A stretch of DNA of 64,000 nucleotides from Tistlia consotensis USBA 355 (GTDB lineage Bacteria > Pseudomonadota > Alphaproteobacteria > Kiloniellales > DSM-21159). The notes under the pieces were generated by a model. It saw nothing but the letters and a program-made list of their open reading frames with translations, did not search any database and had not been told where the DNA came from. A program made the translations under genes and the position numbers. The stretch covers positions 1-64,000 of the forward strand of contig NZ_FWZX01000018.1 in NCBI RefSeq assembly GCF_900177295.1. Reading direction: 5' to 3'. Shown piece after piece: positions 8,081-19,524 of this stretch; the first letter of the stretch is position 1, and each line of letters begins with the position of its first letter.

Positions 8081-8962
8081 TCAGCCGGCCGCGGCCTGCG
8101 GGCCGTCCGCCGAGCGGAAGCAGTCGAGGATCCAGTCGACGGCGGCGCGCACCGAGGGGTTGCGCGCCAGGTCCGGATGGGCGACCGCCCAGTAGTCGGC
8201 TCGCAGCGCCTCGATCGGCGCCGAGAGCCGCAGCAGGCCCGGCAGGGCGTCGCCGAGGAAGCAGGGCAGCACGGCGACGCCGACCCCGCCGGCGGCCGCG
8301 GCGGCCATCAGGTCGCTGCGCATCAGCCGGGCGGCCGGCGGGCGCTCGCGCATCCGCTCGCGTAGCCAGCGCATGGTGACGTAGTGCTCCTGCTCCTCGA
8401 CGAAGCCGAGCCAGGGCAGGCTGGCCAGCTCGGCCGGCCCGAGCGGCAGGGCCCGGCCCTCGGCGAAGCGCGGCGCGCCGTAGAGCGCGCAGTCGAGCGC
8501 CCCGACCCGCCGGGTCAGCCCCTCGCCCGTCTCCGGGATGCCGTGGCGGACCAGGATCTCGGGGGCGCGGCCGGCGCCGGGCGCCGGCGCCCCGGTGACC
8601 AGCAGCTCGATGCCGGGCCCCTCGGCGATGCCGGCCAGGCCGCGCGCCAGCAGTGCCGCCGCCCACTCGCCGGCGCCGACCCGCAGGGTCTCGGCCAGGC
8701 CGCCGACCAGGCCGTGGGAGCGCCGCTCGACCCGCAGGGCGGCGGTCTCGACGGCGCGCGCCTCCGGCAGCAGCACCGCCCCCGCCGCCGTCAGGCGGTG
8801 GCCGTCGCGCTCGCGCTCGAACAGCGGCAGGCCGAGGTCGGCCTCCAGGCCGCGCAGGCGCCGCGCGATCGTCGGCTGGGTGACGCCGAGCGCCTCCGCG
8901 GCCCGGCGCAGGCTGCCGAGCTGGGCGACGGCCAGGAAGGCTCGGAGATCGTCCCAGTCCAT
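8081..8962 (-). CDS. LysR-family transcriptional regulator
   Basis: A 293-residue protein starting M-D-W-D-D-L-R-A-F-L-A-V, the standard LysR opening. The helix-turn-helix covers about residues 18-40 (S-L-R-R-A-A-E-A-L-G-V-T-Q-P-T-I-A-R-R) and is followed by a periplasmic-binding-protein-like effector domain. A start six codons upstream is possible but less typical. It is divergent from the DMT-type transporter gene with 98 bases between them. The short AT-rich stretch at 8963-8995, with TATAACACTCGGATATA, may hold the operator. LysR proteins commonly control the divergent neighbour; the inducer is unknown. Confidence 0.88.
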   Translation of the reverse strand: MDWDDLRAFLAVAQLGSLRRAAEALGVTQPTIARRLRGLEADLGLPLFERERDGHRLTAAGAVLLPEARAVETAALRVERRSHGLVGGLAETLRVGAGEWAAALLARGLAGIAEGPGIELLVTGAPAPGAGRAPEILVRHGIPETGEGLTRRVGALDCALYGAPRFAEGRALPLGPAELASLPWLGFVEEQEHYVTMRWLRERMRERPPAARLMRSDLMAAAAAGGVGVAVLPCFLGDALPGLLRLSAPIEALRADYWAVAHPDLARNPSVRAAVDWILDCFRSADGPQAAAG

Positions 8963-9060
8963 GAAACGAAAATATAACACTCGGATATAAAATGTGGAAT
9001 ATCAGCCTTTCGCCGGCCGTGCCACGCTCCGCCCGCCCTCACCCAGCGGAGCCGCCTGCC

Positions 9061-10092
9061 ATGCCCCTGGCGATCCTGGTTACCCTCGGCGCCCTGCTGT
9101 CCTGGGCGGCGCTGCTCGCCGCCAGCCGCGTGCTGCTGCTGCGCCTCGGCCTCGACCCCTGGGCCTTCAGCTTCGTGCAGCTCTGCGCCGGCGGCCTCGT
9201 GCTGCTGGCGGCCGGCGGGCGCCGGCGCCCCGACCTCTCGAGCTTCCGCCGGCCGGCGACCTGGGCCCTCGGGGTGCTGCGGGTGCTGTCGGCCGCCTGC
9301 TACACCGCCGTCCTGGTCCGGCTCAGCGTGCTGGAGGCCGGCGTGCTCGGCGCGGTCAACGTGCCGCTGGTCGCGCTCGCGGTCTGGCTGGCCTTCGGGC
9401 GGCGGCCGGCGCGCGGCGAGTGGCTGGGCCAGCTGGTGATCCTGGCGGCGATCCTGCCGCTGGTCGCCGGCCTGGAGGGCGGGCTCCGCGATCCGGCGGT
9501 CGGGCTGATGCTGCTCAACGAGCTCTGCCTGGTTGCGGCGACGCTGCTCGCCGAGCGGCATCCCGACAACCGCTCCGACCGGCCCGGCGCGCGCTTCCGC
9601 CTGACCGGCGCGGTGCTGCTGGTCACCGCCGCGCTGTTCCTCGCCGTCCGCCTCGCCGAGGGTGGCAGCGCCGGCGGCCTCCTGGACCGACCGCTGCTGG
9701 CCGCCGGCGCCGCGGTCGGCGTCGCCTTGCGGGCGCCCTCGATGGTCCTGTCGTTCTGGTCGATCCGGCTGGTCGGCGCCCGCAACTACATGGCCGCGGT
9801 CTCCCTGCTGCCGCTGCTCGGCCTGGGCCTCGAGCAGGCCGCCCTCGCCGCCGGGCTGATCGAGGTCTCGCGCTTCCGCCCCGGCACCGCCCTGCTGGCC
9901 CTCGGCGTCGTCGCCGGCACCCTGCTGGTCGTCGCCGCCCGGATCCGCGCCCGCCGACCGGCGCCGCCCCGGGGGCAGGAATCGGTTGCCCGGACCTGGC
10001 GCAGGCGCCAGATTCGACCCTGGCATCGAGGCCATCCGCCGGCCCGTAAGGCCTTGTCGCCCGATCGCCCCGTCGCCCGGGATCCGGCGTAG
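9061..10092 (+). CDS. EamA/DMT-superfamily transporter
   Basis: An inner-membrane protein of 343 residues with about ten hydrophobic segments in two repeats of five, the layout of drug/metabolite transporters. Such proteins export amino acids, nucleobases or metabolites; the substrate cannot be read from sequence. The ATG at 9061 has GGAG eight bases upstream. A longer frame opening at 8992 would add a non-hydrophobic, low-complexity leader and is unlikely. The last ~40 residues are arginine/proline-rich and may be poorly conserved. The divergent LysR gene is the likely regulator. Confidence 0.8.
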   Translation: MPLAILVTLGALLSWAALLAASRVLLLRLGLDPWAFSFVQLCAGGLVLLAAGGRRRPDLSSFRRPATWALGVLRVLSAACYTAVLVRLSVLEAGVLGAVNVPLVALAVWLAFGRRPARGEWLGQLVILAAILPLVAGLEGGLRDPAVGLMLLNELCLVAATLLAERHPDNRSDRPGARFRLTGAVLLVTAALFLAVRLAEGGSAGGLLDRPLLAAGAAVGVALRAPSMVLSFWSIRLVGARNYMAAVSLLPLLGLGLEQAALAAGLIEVSRFRPGTALLALGVVAGTLLVVAARIRARRPAPPRGQESVARTWRRRQIRPWHRGHPPARKALSPDRPVARDPA

Positions 10093-10207
10093 CTCCGGCA
10101 GTCGTCCGTCGATCGAGCGGCGGCCGAAGCGGTCCGGCCTGGCGACGCCCGACCCCGGCGGCGATGGGAAGCAAGGGAAACGCGACGCAGTCCGCGGGAG
10201 GGGATCG

Positions 10208-10831
10208 TTGATCGATATCTTGAAGATCCTGGCGGCCCTGGCCTCGGGCTACCTCCTGGGCAGCCTCAATACGGCGGTGATCGTCGGCAGGCTATACGGC
10301 AGGGACATAACCAGCCATGGCAGCGGGAATGCCGGGCTCACCAACGCCCTGAGGGTGCTCGGGAAGCCCGCCGCGGCGCTGGTCCTCGCGGGCGACATCG
10401 CGAAGGGCGTGATCGCCTGCCTCATCGGCCTGCGCCTCGGCGTCCATGTCCAGTCGGGAGACGCCGGCGATTGCGCGAGCCTCCTGGCGGCCGGCGCCGG
10501 CGCGGTCCTGGGGCACAACTGGCCTGTCTATTTCCAGTTCAAGGGGGGCAAGGGAGCGCTGACGGCCGTGACCGTGCTGTTCATGCTGAACTGGGTCATG
10601 GCTCTCATCTGCCTCGGCTTCTTCGTGATCGTCGTCGCCTCGACCCGCTATGTTTCCCTGGGCACGCTCTGCGCCACCGTGCTTTTCGCGGCCATCTCGT
10701 TCGTGCCCGCCTTCGGCAACGCACTCTACTTTCATGTCTTCGCGTTGCTGATGGTGCTCATCATCGTCTTCAAGCACAGGGCGAACATAGGAAGGCTGCT
10801 CTCGGGAACGGAGAACAAGCTCGCTTTCTGA
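10208..10831 (+). CDS. plsY: Glycerol-3-phosphate acyltransferase (PlsY family)
   Basis: A 207-residue inner-membrane protein with about six membrane segments. It matches PlsY, which transfers acyl groups from acyl-phosphate to glycerol-3-phosphate in the first step of phospholipid synthesis. The three family motifs are visible: S-G-N-A-G-L-T-N-A-L-R near residue 36, G-H-N-W-P-V-Y-F near 107, and F-K-G-G-K-G-A-L-T just after it. The start is taken as the TTG at 10208, which has GGGAGGGG upstream and is followed directly by the first hydrophobic helix. A frame open from 9986 would add a non-homologous leader. F-K-G-G-K-G-A-L-T where V-A-T is usual suggests a divergent or second copy. Confidence 0.85.
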   Translation: MIDILKILAALASGYLLGSLNTAVIVGRLYGRDITSHGSGNAGLTNALRVLGKPAAALVLAGDIAKGVIACLIGLRLGVHVQSGDAGDCASLLAAGAGAVLGHNWPVYFQFKGGKGALTAVTVLFMLNWVMALICLGFFVIVVASTRYVSLGTLCATVLFAAISFVPAFGNALYFHVFALLMVLIIVFKHRANIGRLLSGTENKLAF

Positions 10832-10927
10832 GTTCCCGGGACGGCGGGCATCGACCGTTCGACGGGCGGCGTCCCGTCGGAACCGGCAAGCTCCTGGAGT
10901 TCGCGCCCCTCGCGAGGCGCGCCGCCG

Positions 10928-11143
10928 TCAGTGGGTCAGCTCGTGCGCGTGGCGCTGCGTCCGGGTCAGGTCGTCGATGGCCTCGACGATGCGGTTCCAG
11001 AGATGGCAGCCCTCGAGGTCGCCGGTATCCAGCAGCGCATCGGCCCGCCGGGCCGCCACGGCCGCCGCGACCTCGCCGTGGTCCCGGATCAGCAGGGCGG
11101 CCGAACGGAAGATGTCGAGGTCGGAGCTCATCGGGTCGCCCAT
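10928..11143 (-). CDS. Small conserved-type helical protein (DUF6961-like)
   Basis: A 71-residue helical protein beginning M-G-D-P-M-S-S-D-L-D-I-F-R-S-A-A. The pattern I-R-D-H-G-x3-A-x4-A-R-R-A-D-A-L-L-D-x-G-D-L-E-G-x2-L-W-N-R-I resembles a small alphaproteobacterial family of unknown function (I believe DUF6961, from memory). An in-frame ATG at 11131 is an alternative start. It lies 28 bases downstream of the rpoD stop on the same strand and may be read from the rpoD transcript. No catalytic residues are evident. Confidence 0.6.
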   Translation of the reverse strand: MGDPMSSDLDIFRSAALLIRDHGEVAAAVAARRADALLDTGDLEGCHLWNRIVEAIDDLTRTQRHAHELTH

Positions 11144-11171
11144 CCAGGATCCGTCGAGGGCCGTCGCGCGC

Positions 11172-13256
<2,085 letters not shown>

Positions 13257-13584
13257 CTGCGTGCTCGACCCCCCATGATCGCCGATGCGACCCGGACGCT
13301 CAAAGCCTTCGTCGATTCGGGAAGACTGGAAGGTGGTAAGTGACCTCTGAGCCCCCCGCTGTCAAGGCTGGCGGCGCGTCTCCGGGATCGCCCGCGCCGT
13401 CGCCGGTGCGCCGCGCGCCCTGCGGGAATCGCCGACCGAGCCGGCCGGCGTCCCGGACGCCCTCGATTCAGGGGCCTCCCGGGCTGCCCGACCGCGAGCG
13501 CGCGGCGCTGCGCGCCTTGCGGCGGGCCGGGAATCGCGGGCCTTATGCGCCTCCCCGCCCCATCCCGAAGAACGGCGCGCGCCC
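13257..13584. other. Divergent intergenic region between rpoD and the lyase-like gene
   Basis: A 328-base GC-rich stretch that must hold the rpoD promoter(s). I see no convincing -35/-10 pair, RNA gene or small coding frame in it. Confidence 0.4.
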
Positions 13585-15030
13585 ATGACCCTGGACCTCG
13601 TCTCCCGCAGCGACTTCACTCTGGAGAGCTACCGTGCCGTGGCCTGGGACGGCCGGCCGGTGCGCTTCGGCGCGGCGGCGCTGGCGCGCATGGCGGACTG
13701 CCGGGCGCAGTTCCTGCGGCTGCTCGACAGCGATCCCGACGTCACGATCTACGGTGTCACCAGCGGCTACGGCTCGCGCGCCGACCGGCGCTTCGGCCCC
13801 GAGGAGCGGCGCGAGCACGCGCGGCAGCCGCCCTTCGGCGTCTGCGTGGCCTTCGGCCCGCCGCTGCCGCAGCGCGTCGCCCGCGGCATCGTCTTCGCGC
13901 GGCTCGCCAACTACGTCGAGGGCCACGCTGCGGTCTCGCCCGAGCTGGCCGCCGCGGTCGCCGGCCTGCTCGACGGCACTCCCCTGCCGGCGGTCTCGGC
14001 GATGGGCCAGGGCGGGGCCGGCGAGATCCTGGGGCTGGCGCCGCTGTTCCTCGAGCTCGCCAGCCGCTTCCCGCTGGCCGAGAAGGAGGCGCTGGCGCTG
14101 ATCAACGGCTCGCCCTGCGCGACCGCCCTGATCAGCGACGCGGCGCTGGCGGCCGAGCGGCGGCTGGCCCTGGCCGAGGCGGTCTTCGCGCTCTCGGCCG
14201 AGGCGATCCGGGCGCCGCTCGAGGCCTATGCGCCCGAGCTCGAGGAACTCTGGAACGATCCCCACGAGGCCGCCGCCCTGGCCGCGCTGCGCCACCTCCT
14301 GCACGGCGGCGGCGCCGAGCGGCGGCCCTACCAGGCGCCGGTCAGCTACCGCATCCTGCCGCGCGTCCTGGGCCAGTCGCGCCGCGCGCTGGCGGCGGCG
14401 CGCGAGGTCGCCGGGCGCGCGCTCGGCGCGGTCACCGACAACCCCGTCTTCCTGCCCGCGGACGCCGCCCACCCGCGGGGCCGCGTCTACAGCACCGGCG
14501 GCTACCACAACGGCGCCGCCTATCCGGCACTCGACAATCTCGCCGCGGCGGCCGCCGACCTCTGCCTGATCGCCGACCGCCACACCTCGAGGCTGCTCGA
14601 CGGCCGCCATTCGCTGCTGCCCGACCAGCTGCAGGCCGGCGAGGGGCGCCTCGGCCTGCTCGGCGCCGTTCAGGTCGGCTATGCCGAGGAGGCGAAGCGC
14701 GCCGCGCAGCGCAGCTTCCTGCCGGGCAGCGACGGCGGCGGCTTCGGCCAGAACGACGTGTCGCCGCCGACCTTCCTGGCCTGGCGCGGGCAGGAGACGG
14801 CGTCGCTCTGCCTCGAGGCAGCGCTGGCCGGGCTCGCCGCGGTCGCCTCCCAGGCGCTCTTCGTGACCGAGCGGCCGGCGCCGCCCGCGCTGCGGGAGCT
14901 GCTCGGCGAGATCCGCGCGACCGTGCCGCCGGTCGTGTCACCGCGGGCGCTCGGCCCGGAGGTCGGGCGGCTGGCCGCAGCCTTCCGCCGGCGCATCCAC
15001 GACGTCGCCCCGGCGCTGGCGGAGGGCTGA
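13585..15030 (+). CDS. Aromatic amino acid ammonia-lyase-like protein lacking the MIO triad
   Basis: A 481-residue protein with the overall plan of histidine/phenylalanine ammonia-lyases. The N-terminal T-I-Y-G-V-T-S-G-Y-G loop (Y56) corresponds to the catalytic tyrosine loop, and N174-G-S to the N-G-T motif. Q-N-D-V-S-P resembles the C-terminal Q-x-D-x-x-S stretch. The key Ala-Ser-Gly that cyclises to the MIO electrophile is absent: the aligned stretch reads G-Q-G-G-A-G-E-I-L-G-L-A-P-L, with A145-G146-E147. A known-type MIO elimination is therefore unlikely. It may be a non-catalytic homologue or a lyase with different chemistry. About 20 residues normally found between the MIO loop and N-G-T are missing. 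Upstream of the ATG are GC-rich bases with no strong Shine-Dalgarno. Confidence 0.7.
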   Translation: MTLDLVSRSDFTLESYRAVAWDGRPVRFGAAALARMADCRAQFLRLLDSDPDVTIYGVTSGYGSRADRRFGPEERREHARQPPFGVCVAFGPPLPQRVARGIVFARLANYVEGHAAVSPELAAAVAGLLDGTPLPAVSAMGQGGAGEILGLAPLFLELASRFPLAEKEALALINGSPCATALISDAALAAERRLALAEAVFALSAEAIRAPLEAYAPELEELWNDPHEAAALAALRHLLHGGGAERRPYQAPVSYRILPRVLGQSRRALAAAREVAGRALGAVTDNPVFLPADAAHPRGRVYSTGGYHNGAAYPALDNLAAAAADLCLIADRHTSRLLDGRHSLLPDQLQAGEGRLGLLGAVQVGYAEEAKRAAQRSFLPGSDGGGFGQNDVSPPTFLAWRGQETASLCLEAALAGLAAVASQALFVTERPAPPALRELLGEIRATVPPVVSPRALGPEVGRLAAAFRRRIHDVAPALAEG

Positions 15031-15102
15031 CGGCCGGCCGGGCGGGTGAAGACCGACGGCAAGCCGCTCTGCCTCTGCGAGTTCGGACGACCCGCCCGCC
15101 GG

Positions 15103-16179
15103 TCAGCCCATCTGGAAGCCCGGCGTCGACTTCGACAGGGCGGCCTCCTCCTCGGTCATCGCCTCGGGCACGCCCTCGAAGAGCGGCGAGGAGAGGTAGC
15201 GCTCGCCGGTGTCGGGCAGCATGGCCAGGATGACCGTGCCGGGCGCCGCCTTCTCGGCGATCCCCATGGCGACGGCGAAGGTGCCGCCGCCGGAGATGCC
15301 GGTCAGGATGCCCTCGTGCCGGGCCAGCTTGCGCGACCACTCGATGGCGGCCGGGCCGGCGACCGGGATCAGCTCGTCGTAGTAGCCGCCGTCGATCGAC
15401 TCCTGCAGCACCAGCGGGATGAAGTCGGGGGTCCAGCCCTGGATCGGGTGCGGCTCGAAGGCGCCGTGGCCGACCGCGGGCGAGCCGTCGGCGGCGCGCT
15501 CCTGGGCCTGGCCGCTGCCGATCAGCTGGGCGTTGGCCGGCTCGCTGAGCACGATCTTCGTCTCCGGGCGCTCGCGGCGCAGCACGCGGGCGACGCCGGT
15601 CATGGTGCCGCCGGTGCCGTAGCCGGTCACCCAGTAGTCCAGGCGGTCGCCGGCGAAGTCGGCCAGGATCTCGCGCGCCGTGGTGTTCTCGTGGATCGTC
15701 GCGTTGTCGGCGGTCTCGAACTGGTGGGCCAGGAACCAGCCGTTCTGCTCGGCCAGCTCGACGGCCTTGCGGTACATGCCGAAGCCCTTGGCGGCCTTCG
15801 GCGTCAGCACGACCTTGGCGCCGAGGAAGCGCATCAGCTTGCGCCGCTCGATCGAGAAGGACTCGGCCATGGTGACGACCAGGGGGTAGCCCTTGGCGGC
15901 GCAGACCATGGCGAGGCCGATGCCGGTGTTGCCGCTGGTCGCCTCGACGACGGTCATGCCGGGCTTGAGCTCGCCGCGCCGCTCGGCCTCCTCGATGATC
16001 GAGATCGCCAGGCGGTCCTTGACCGAGGCGGCCGGGTTGAAGAACTCCGCCTTGACGTAGAGGCGCACGCCCTCGGGCGCCAGGTTGTTGATGCGGATCG
16101 CCGGCGTGTTGCCGATCGTGTCGACGACCGACTCGTAGAGCCGGCCGCGCCCTTCGGTGGTCCGGGACTGCTTGGCCAT
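15103..16179 (-). CDS. cysK: Cysteine synthase family enzyme (O-acetylserine sulfhydrylase-like)
   Basis: A 358-residue PLP enzyme of the beta-replacement family, expected to make L-cysteine from O-acetylserine and sulfide in the cytoplasm. Visible motifs are N-P-A-A-S-V-K-D-R (PLP lysine), T-S-G-N-T-G-I-G-L-A (substrate/carboxylate loop), G-T-G-G-T-M-T-G-V (phosphate loop) and G-I-S-G-G-G-T near the C-terminus. The ATG at 16179 has GGGAGGA at good spacing; an open frame reaching 16404 would add 75 residues without homology. It is about 30-40 residues longer than typical CysK, mainly a C-terminal tail and an insert before Q-G-W-T-P-D-F-I-P. A cystathionine-beta-synthase-like or other substrate preference cannot be excluded. 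Confidence 0.85.
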   Translation of the reverse strand: MAKQSRTTEGRGRLYESVVDTIGNTPAIRINNLAPEGVRLYVKAEFFNPAASVKDRLAISIIEEAERRGELKPGMTVVEATSGNTGIGLAMVCAAKGYPLVVTMAESFSIERRKLMRFLGAKVVLTPKAAKGFGMYRKAVELAEQNGWFLAHQFETADNATIHENTTAREILADFAGDRLDYWVTGYGTGGTMTGVARVLRRERPETKIVLSEPANAQLIGSGQAQERAADGSPAVGHGAFEPHPIQGWTPDFIPLVLQESIDGGYYDELIPVAGPAAIEWSRKLARHEGILTGISGGGTFAVAMGIAEKAAPGTVILAMLPDTGERYLSSPLFEGVPEAMTEEEAALSKSTPGFQMG

Positions 16180-16413
16180 CCTTCGTTCCTCCCGCTGGCT
16201 GGTTCGGCGGGGATTGGAACGGATCGGCCGGAGCGGGTCACGCGATATTTTCGCGGCTCCGGAATGCCCGGCAGTCGAGCGATCGCGCGGACGCAACCTG
16301 CAGCCTGCGGCACTGTTCAGGGCCAACGGCGCGCCATGGCCTGCGAATGGTCGATCGCGCTTGCGGTGAGCACGGGATCGACCGTCGACTGGACGCCCTC
16401 GCACATCGGAGCC

Positions 16414-19400
16414 CTATTCGGCAGCCCTTGCCGTTCGTACCTCCAGCTGGTCCGCAGACCCCTCATGGAGGTCATCGGCCGTGGGCTTGATCCGGAACCA
16501 CGCGGCATAGAGCGCAGGAAGGAACAGCAGGATCAGAGCCGTGCCGGCCGCGGTGCCGCCGATCAGCGTATAGGCCATCGATCCCCAGAAGACGGAGTGC
16601 GTGAGGGGGATGAAGGCCAGCACGGCGGCGAGTGCGGTCAGGACGACGGGCCTGGTGCGTTGCACCGTGGCCTCGATGACGGCGTGATAGTCGTCGAGAC
16701 CGGCCGCACGGTTCCCCTTGATCTGCTCGGTCAGGATCAGCGTGTTGCGCATCAGGATGCCGGCCAGTCCTATCAGGCCCAGAATGGCGTTGAATCCGAA
16801 GGGCTGGTTGAAGGCGAGCAGCATGGGCACGACGCCGACGAGGCCGAGCGGCGCCGTCAGCATGACCATGGCCATCGTCGAGAAGGATCGCACCTGCAGC
16901 ATGATGACGATCAGCGTGGCGGCGATCATGACCGGGAAGACCTTGCCCAACGCAGTATTGGCCTTGGCCGACTCCTCGATCGATCCGCCCATTTCGATGC
17001 GGTAGCCCGCCGGAAGGGATGCGATCAGCGGCTGAAGGGCCTTCATGACCTGCTTGGAAACCTCCGGAGGCTGGGCCGCCTCGTCGATGTCCGAGCGGAT
17101 CGTGATGACGGGCGTGCGATCGCGGCGCTTCAGCACCGGCTCTTCGAGACGGATTTCCGAGTGGCCGATCTGGTCGAGCGGAATCGCGCGGCCGTCCCTG
17201 CTTACCAAGGAGAAGTCCGCCAGACGTGTCGGATCCAGCCGCTCGTCGCCGGCGCTGCGTGCCACGACGGAGACATTGCGGATGTCCTCTCGGACCTGCG
17301 TAACGGGAATGCCGGTGAGGAGGAACTCGAGCTGCTGGCCGACCTCGGCCGGCGAGAGGCCGATGAGATCGAGTCGATCCTGGTCGGGGACGAAGCGAAG
17401 CACGGGCACGCGATCGCCCCAGTCGCGATTGGCCTGGCGCACGTCCGGGACGCCCCGCATGATGCCGAGAGCCTTCTCGGAAATGCGGTAGAGCTGCGCG
17501 GGATCGGGTCCCATGACCCGGAACTCGACCGGGAACGGCGTGTAGGGCCCGAACACGAGCTGGGTGACGCGCACATAGGCCTCGGGCACAAGCCCCTGGG
17601 CCACCGCCGCTCGGAGCCGATGCTTCAACGCCTCGCGCGCCTCCGCGTCCGGTGTCAGCACGACGATCTTGGCGAAGGCGGGATCAGGCAGTTCCGGCGC
17701 CATCGCGAAGAAGAAGCGGGGAGCGCCCCGACCGATATAGCTCGTGACGATCTCGGCCTCGGACTGGTCGTGCAGCCAGCGTTCGAGCTTCTTCACCGCG
17801 GCGGTCGTCGTCTCGATGCTGGTGCCTTCGGGCAGACGAACCTCCACCAGCACTTCGGGACGGTCGGAGGTCGGGAAGAACTGCTGCTTGACGGCGCCCA
17901 TGCCGACGCCGGAAAGCGCGAAGACGATGCCGACGACAGCGCAGGTCACGAACTTGTGGCGCACGGCAAAGGTGATGAGCCGTCGCAGACGCCGATAGTT
18001 CGGCGTGTCGTAGATCGCGTGGTGACCGCCCTCGACCGGTTCGATCTCGGGCAGCATCTTGACGCCGAGATAGGGCGTGAAGACCACCGCAACGACCCAG
18101 GAGACGATGAGGGCGAACCCCACGACCCAGAAGATGTTGCCGGCGTATTCGCCGGCTGACGAGCGCGCGAAGCCCACCGGCAGGAATCCGGCGATCGTCA
18201 CCAGTGTTCCGGACAGCATCGGCGCCGCAGTGTGGCTCCACGCATGGGCCGCCGCCTTGATGCGGCCCATGCCCTCTTCCATCTTCACCACCATCACCTC
18301 GATGGCGATGATGGCGTCGTCCACGAGAAGACCCAGCGCCAGGATGAGGGCGCCGAGCGTGATGCGGTCGAAGAACCGGCCGGTTTCCAGCATGATGAGG
18401 AACACGACGGCAAGCGTCAGAGGGACGGCGGCCGCCACGACGATGCCGACGCGCCAGCCCATGCTGATCAGGCTGATCAGCAGGACCACACCCAGCGCCA
18501 TCGCGAATTTCAGCATGAACTCGTTCACGGCCGAGGAGATGTTGACGGCCTGGTCGGTTACCTTGTCGAGGCTCAGCCCCAAGGGCAGCGTCCGGGCCAC
18601 GGCCGCGGTCTCGACCTCCAGCGCCTTGCCGAGCGAGAGGCCGTTCCAGCCCTCCTGCATCACCACGGAGAGCAGGAGCGTGGGCTCGCCCTGGTTGCGG
18701 ATGAGGAAAGTCGCGGGGTCCTCGTAGCCGCGCCGGACCTCGGCGATGTCGGAGAGCTTCAGCATCCGCCCACCGGCCGAGATCGGCGTGCTGGCGATGG
18801 ATGCGACGCTGTCGTAGGCGCCATCGACGCGAATGAAAAGCTGCGGGCCCCGGGTGTCGATCGACCCAGCCGGCGTGACGCTGTTCCGCCGCTGCAAGGC
18901 GGCCATGATGTCCTGCGCCGACACGCCGAGGGTCGCCAGTTTGGCATAGGAAAACTCGACGAATATCCGTTCGGGACGTTCACCGAGGATGTTGATCTTC
19001 TTGACGCCGGGCACATGCAGGAGATCCTGGCGGATCACCTCGGCCTGCCTGGCCAGCTGGCGCATCGGCATACCCTTGGCCTTGAGCGCGTAGAGGGCGA
19101 AGCTGACGTCCGAATATTCGTCGTTGACGAAGGGGCCGAAGACGCCGGACGGCAGGTTGCGGGCCTCGTCCCCGAGCTTCTTGCGGGCCTGGTAGAACTC
19201 CTCCTGCACGACGGATGGCGGTGTGCTGTCCTTCAGCGTGACCGTCATGTAGGCATAGCCCGGCCGTGTGGTCGTCTGCACCCGGTCGTACCAGGTCAGC
19301 TCCTGAAGCCGCTTCTCCAAGGGCTCGGCGACGAGGTCCTGCATCTCGCGCGCCGTCGCGCCCGGCCAGGCCGTCGTGACCGTCAGGGTCTTGATGGTGA

Positions 19401-19524
19401 AGCTGGGGTCCTCGGCCCGTCCGAGCTTGAGGAAGGCATAGGCGCCGGCAGCCACCAGCAGGAGAATGAAGAACAGGGTGACGGCCCGCTCGCGAACGGC
19501 GAGCGCGGAAAGATTGAAGCTCAT
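16414..19524 (-). CDS. RND-family efflux transporter, inner-membrane pump
   Basis: A 1036-residue RND permease with the typical 12 membrane helices and two large periplasmic loops. TM4 carries the paired aspartates of the proton relay in G-L-L-V-D-D-A-I-I-A-I-E. In TM10 the lysine equivalent to AcrB K940 is arginine (L-M-R-N-T-L-I-L), a substitution also found in one RND branch. It works with a periplasmic adaptor and an outer-membrane channel to expel hydrophobic compounds. The adaptor gene lies upstream, overlapping by ATGA; no outer-membrane channel gene is in the operon, so a TolC-like protein from elsewhere would be needed. The divergent TetR gene is the likely repressor. Confidence 0.92.
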   Translation of the reverse strand: MSFNLSALAVRERAVTLFFILLLVAAGAYAFLKLGRAEDPSFTIKTLTVTTAWPGATAREMQDLVAEPLEKRLQELTWYDRVQTTTRPGYAYMTVTLKDSTPPSVVQEEFYQARKKLGDEARNLPSGVFGPFVNDEYSDVSFALYALKAKGMPMRQLARQAEVIRQDLLHVPGVKKINILGERPERIFVEFSYAKLATLGVSAQDIMAALQRRNSVTPAGSIDTRGPQLFIRVDGAYDSVASIASTPISAGGRMLKLSDIAEVRRGYEDPATFLIRNQGEPTLLLSVVMQEGWNGLSLGKALEVETAAVARTLPLGLSLDKVTDQAVNISSAVNEFMLKFAMALGVVLLISLISMGWRVGIVVAAAVPLTLAVVFLIMLETGRFFDRITLGALILALGLLVDDAIIAIEVMVVKMEEGMGRIKAAAHAWSHTAAPMLSGTLVTIAGFLPVGFARSSAGEYAGNIFWVVGFALIVSWVVAVVFTPYLGVKMLPEIEPVEGGHHAIYDTPNYRRLRRLITFAVRHKFVTCAVVGIVFALSGVGMGAVKQQFFPTSDRPEVLVEVRLPEGTSIETTTAAVKKLERWLHDQSEAEIVTSYIGRGAPRFFFAMAPELPDPAFAKIVVLTPDAEAREALKHRLRAAVAQGLVPEAYVRVTQLVFGPYTPFPVEFRVMGPDPAQLYRISEKALGIMRGVPDVRQANRDWGDRVPVLRFVPDQDRLDLIGLSPAEVGQQLEFLLTGIPVTQVREDIRNVSVVARSAGDERLDPTRLADFSLVSRDGRAIPLDQIGHSEIRLEEPVLKRRDRTPVITIRSDIDEAAQPPEVSKQVMKALQPLIASLPAGYRIEMGGSIEESAKANTALGKVFPVMIAATLIVIMLQVRSFSTMAMVMLTAPLGLVGVVPMLLAFNQPFGFNAILGLIGLAGILMRNTLILTEQIKGNRAAGLDDYHAVIEATVQRTRPVVLTALAAVLAFIPLTHSVFWGSMAYTLIGGTAAGTALILLFLPALYAAWFRIKPTADDLHEGSADQLEVRTARAAE

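Noticed and set aside
16180..16404. 75-residue N-terminal extension of the cysteine synthase
   Set aside because: No homology and a strong Shine-Dalgarno directly before the ATG at 16179.
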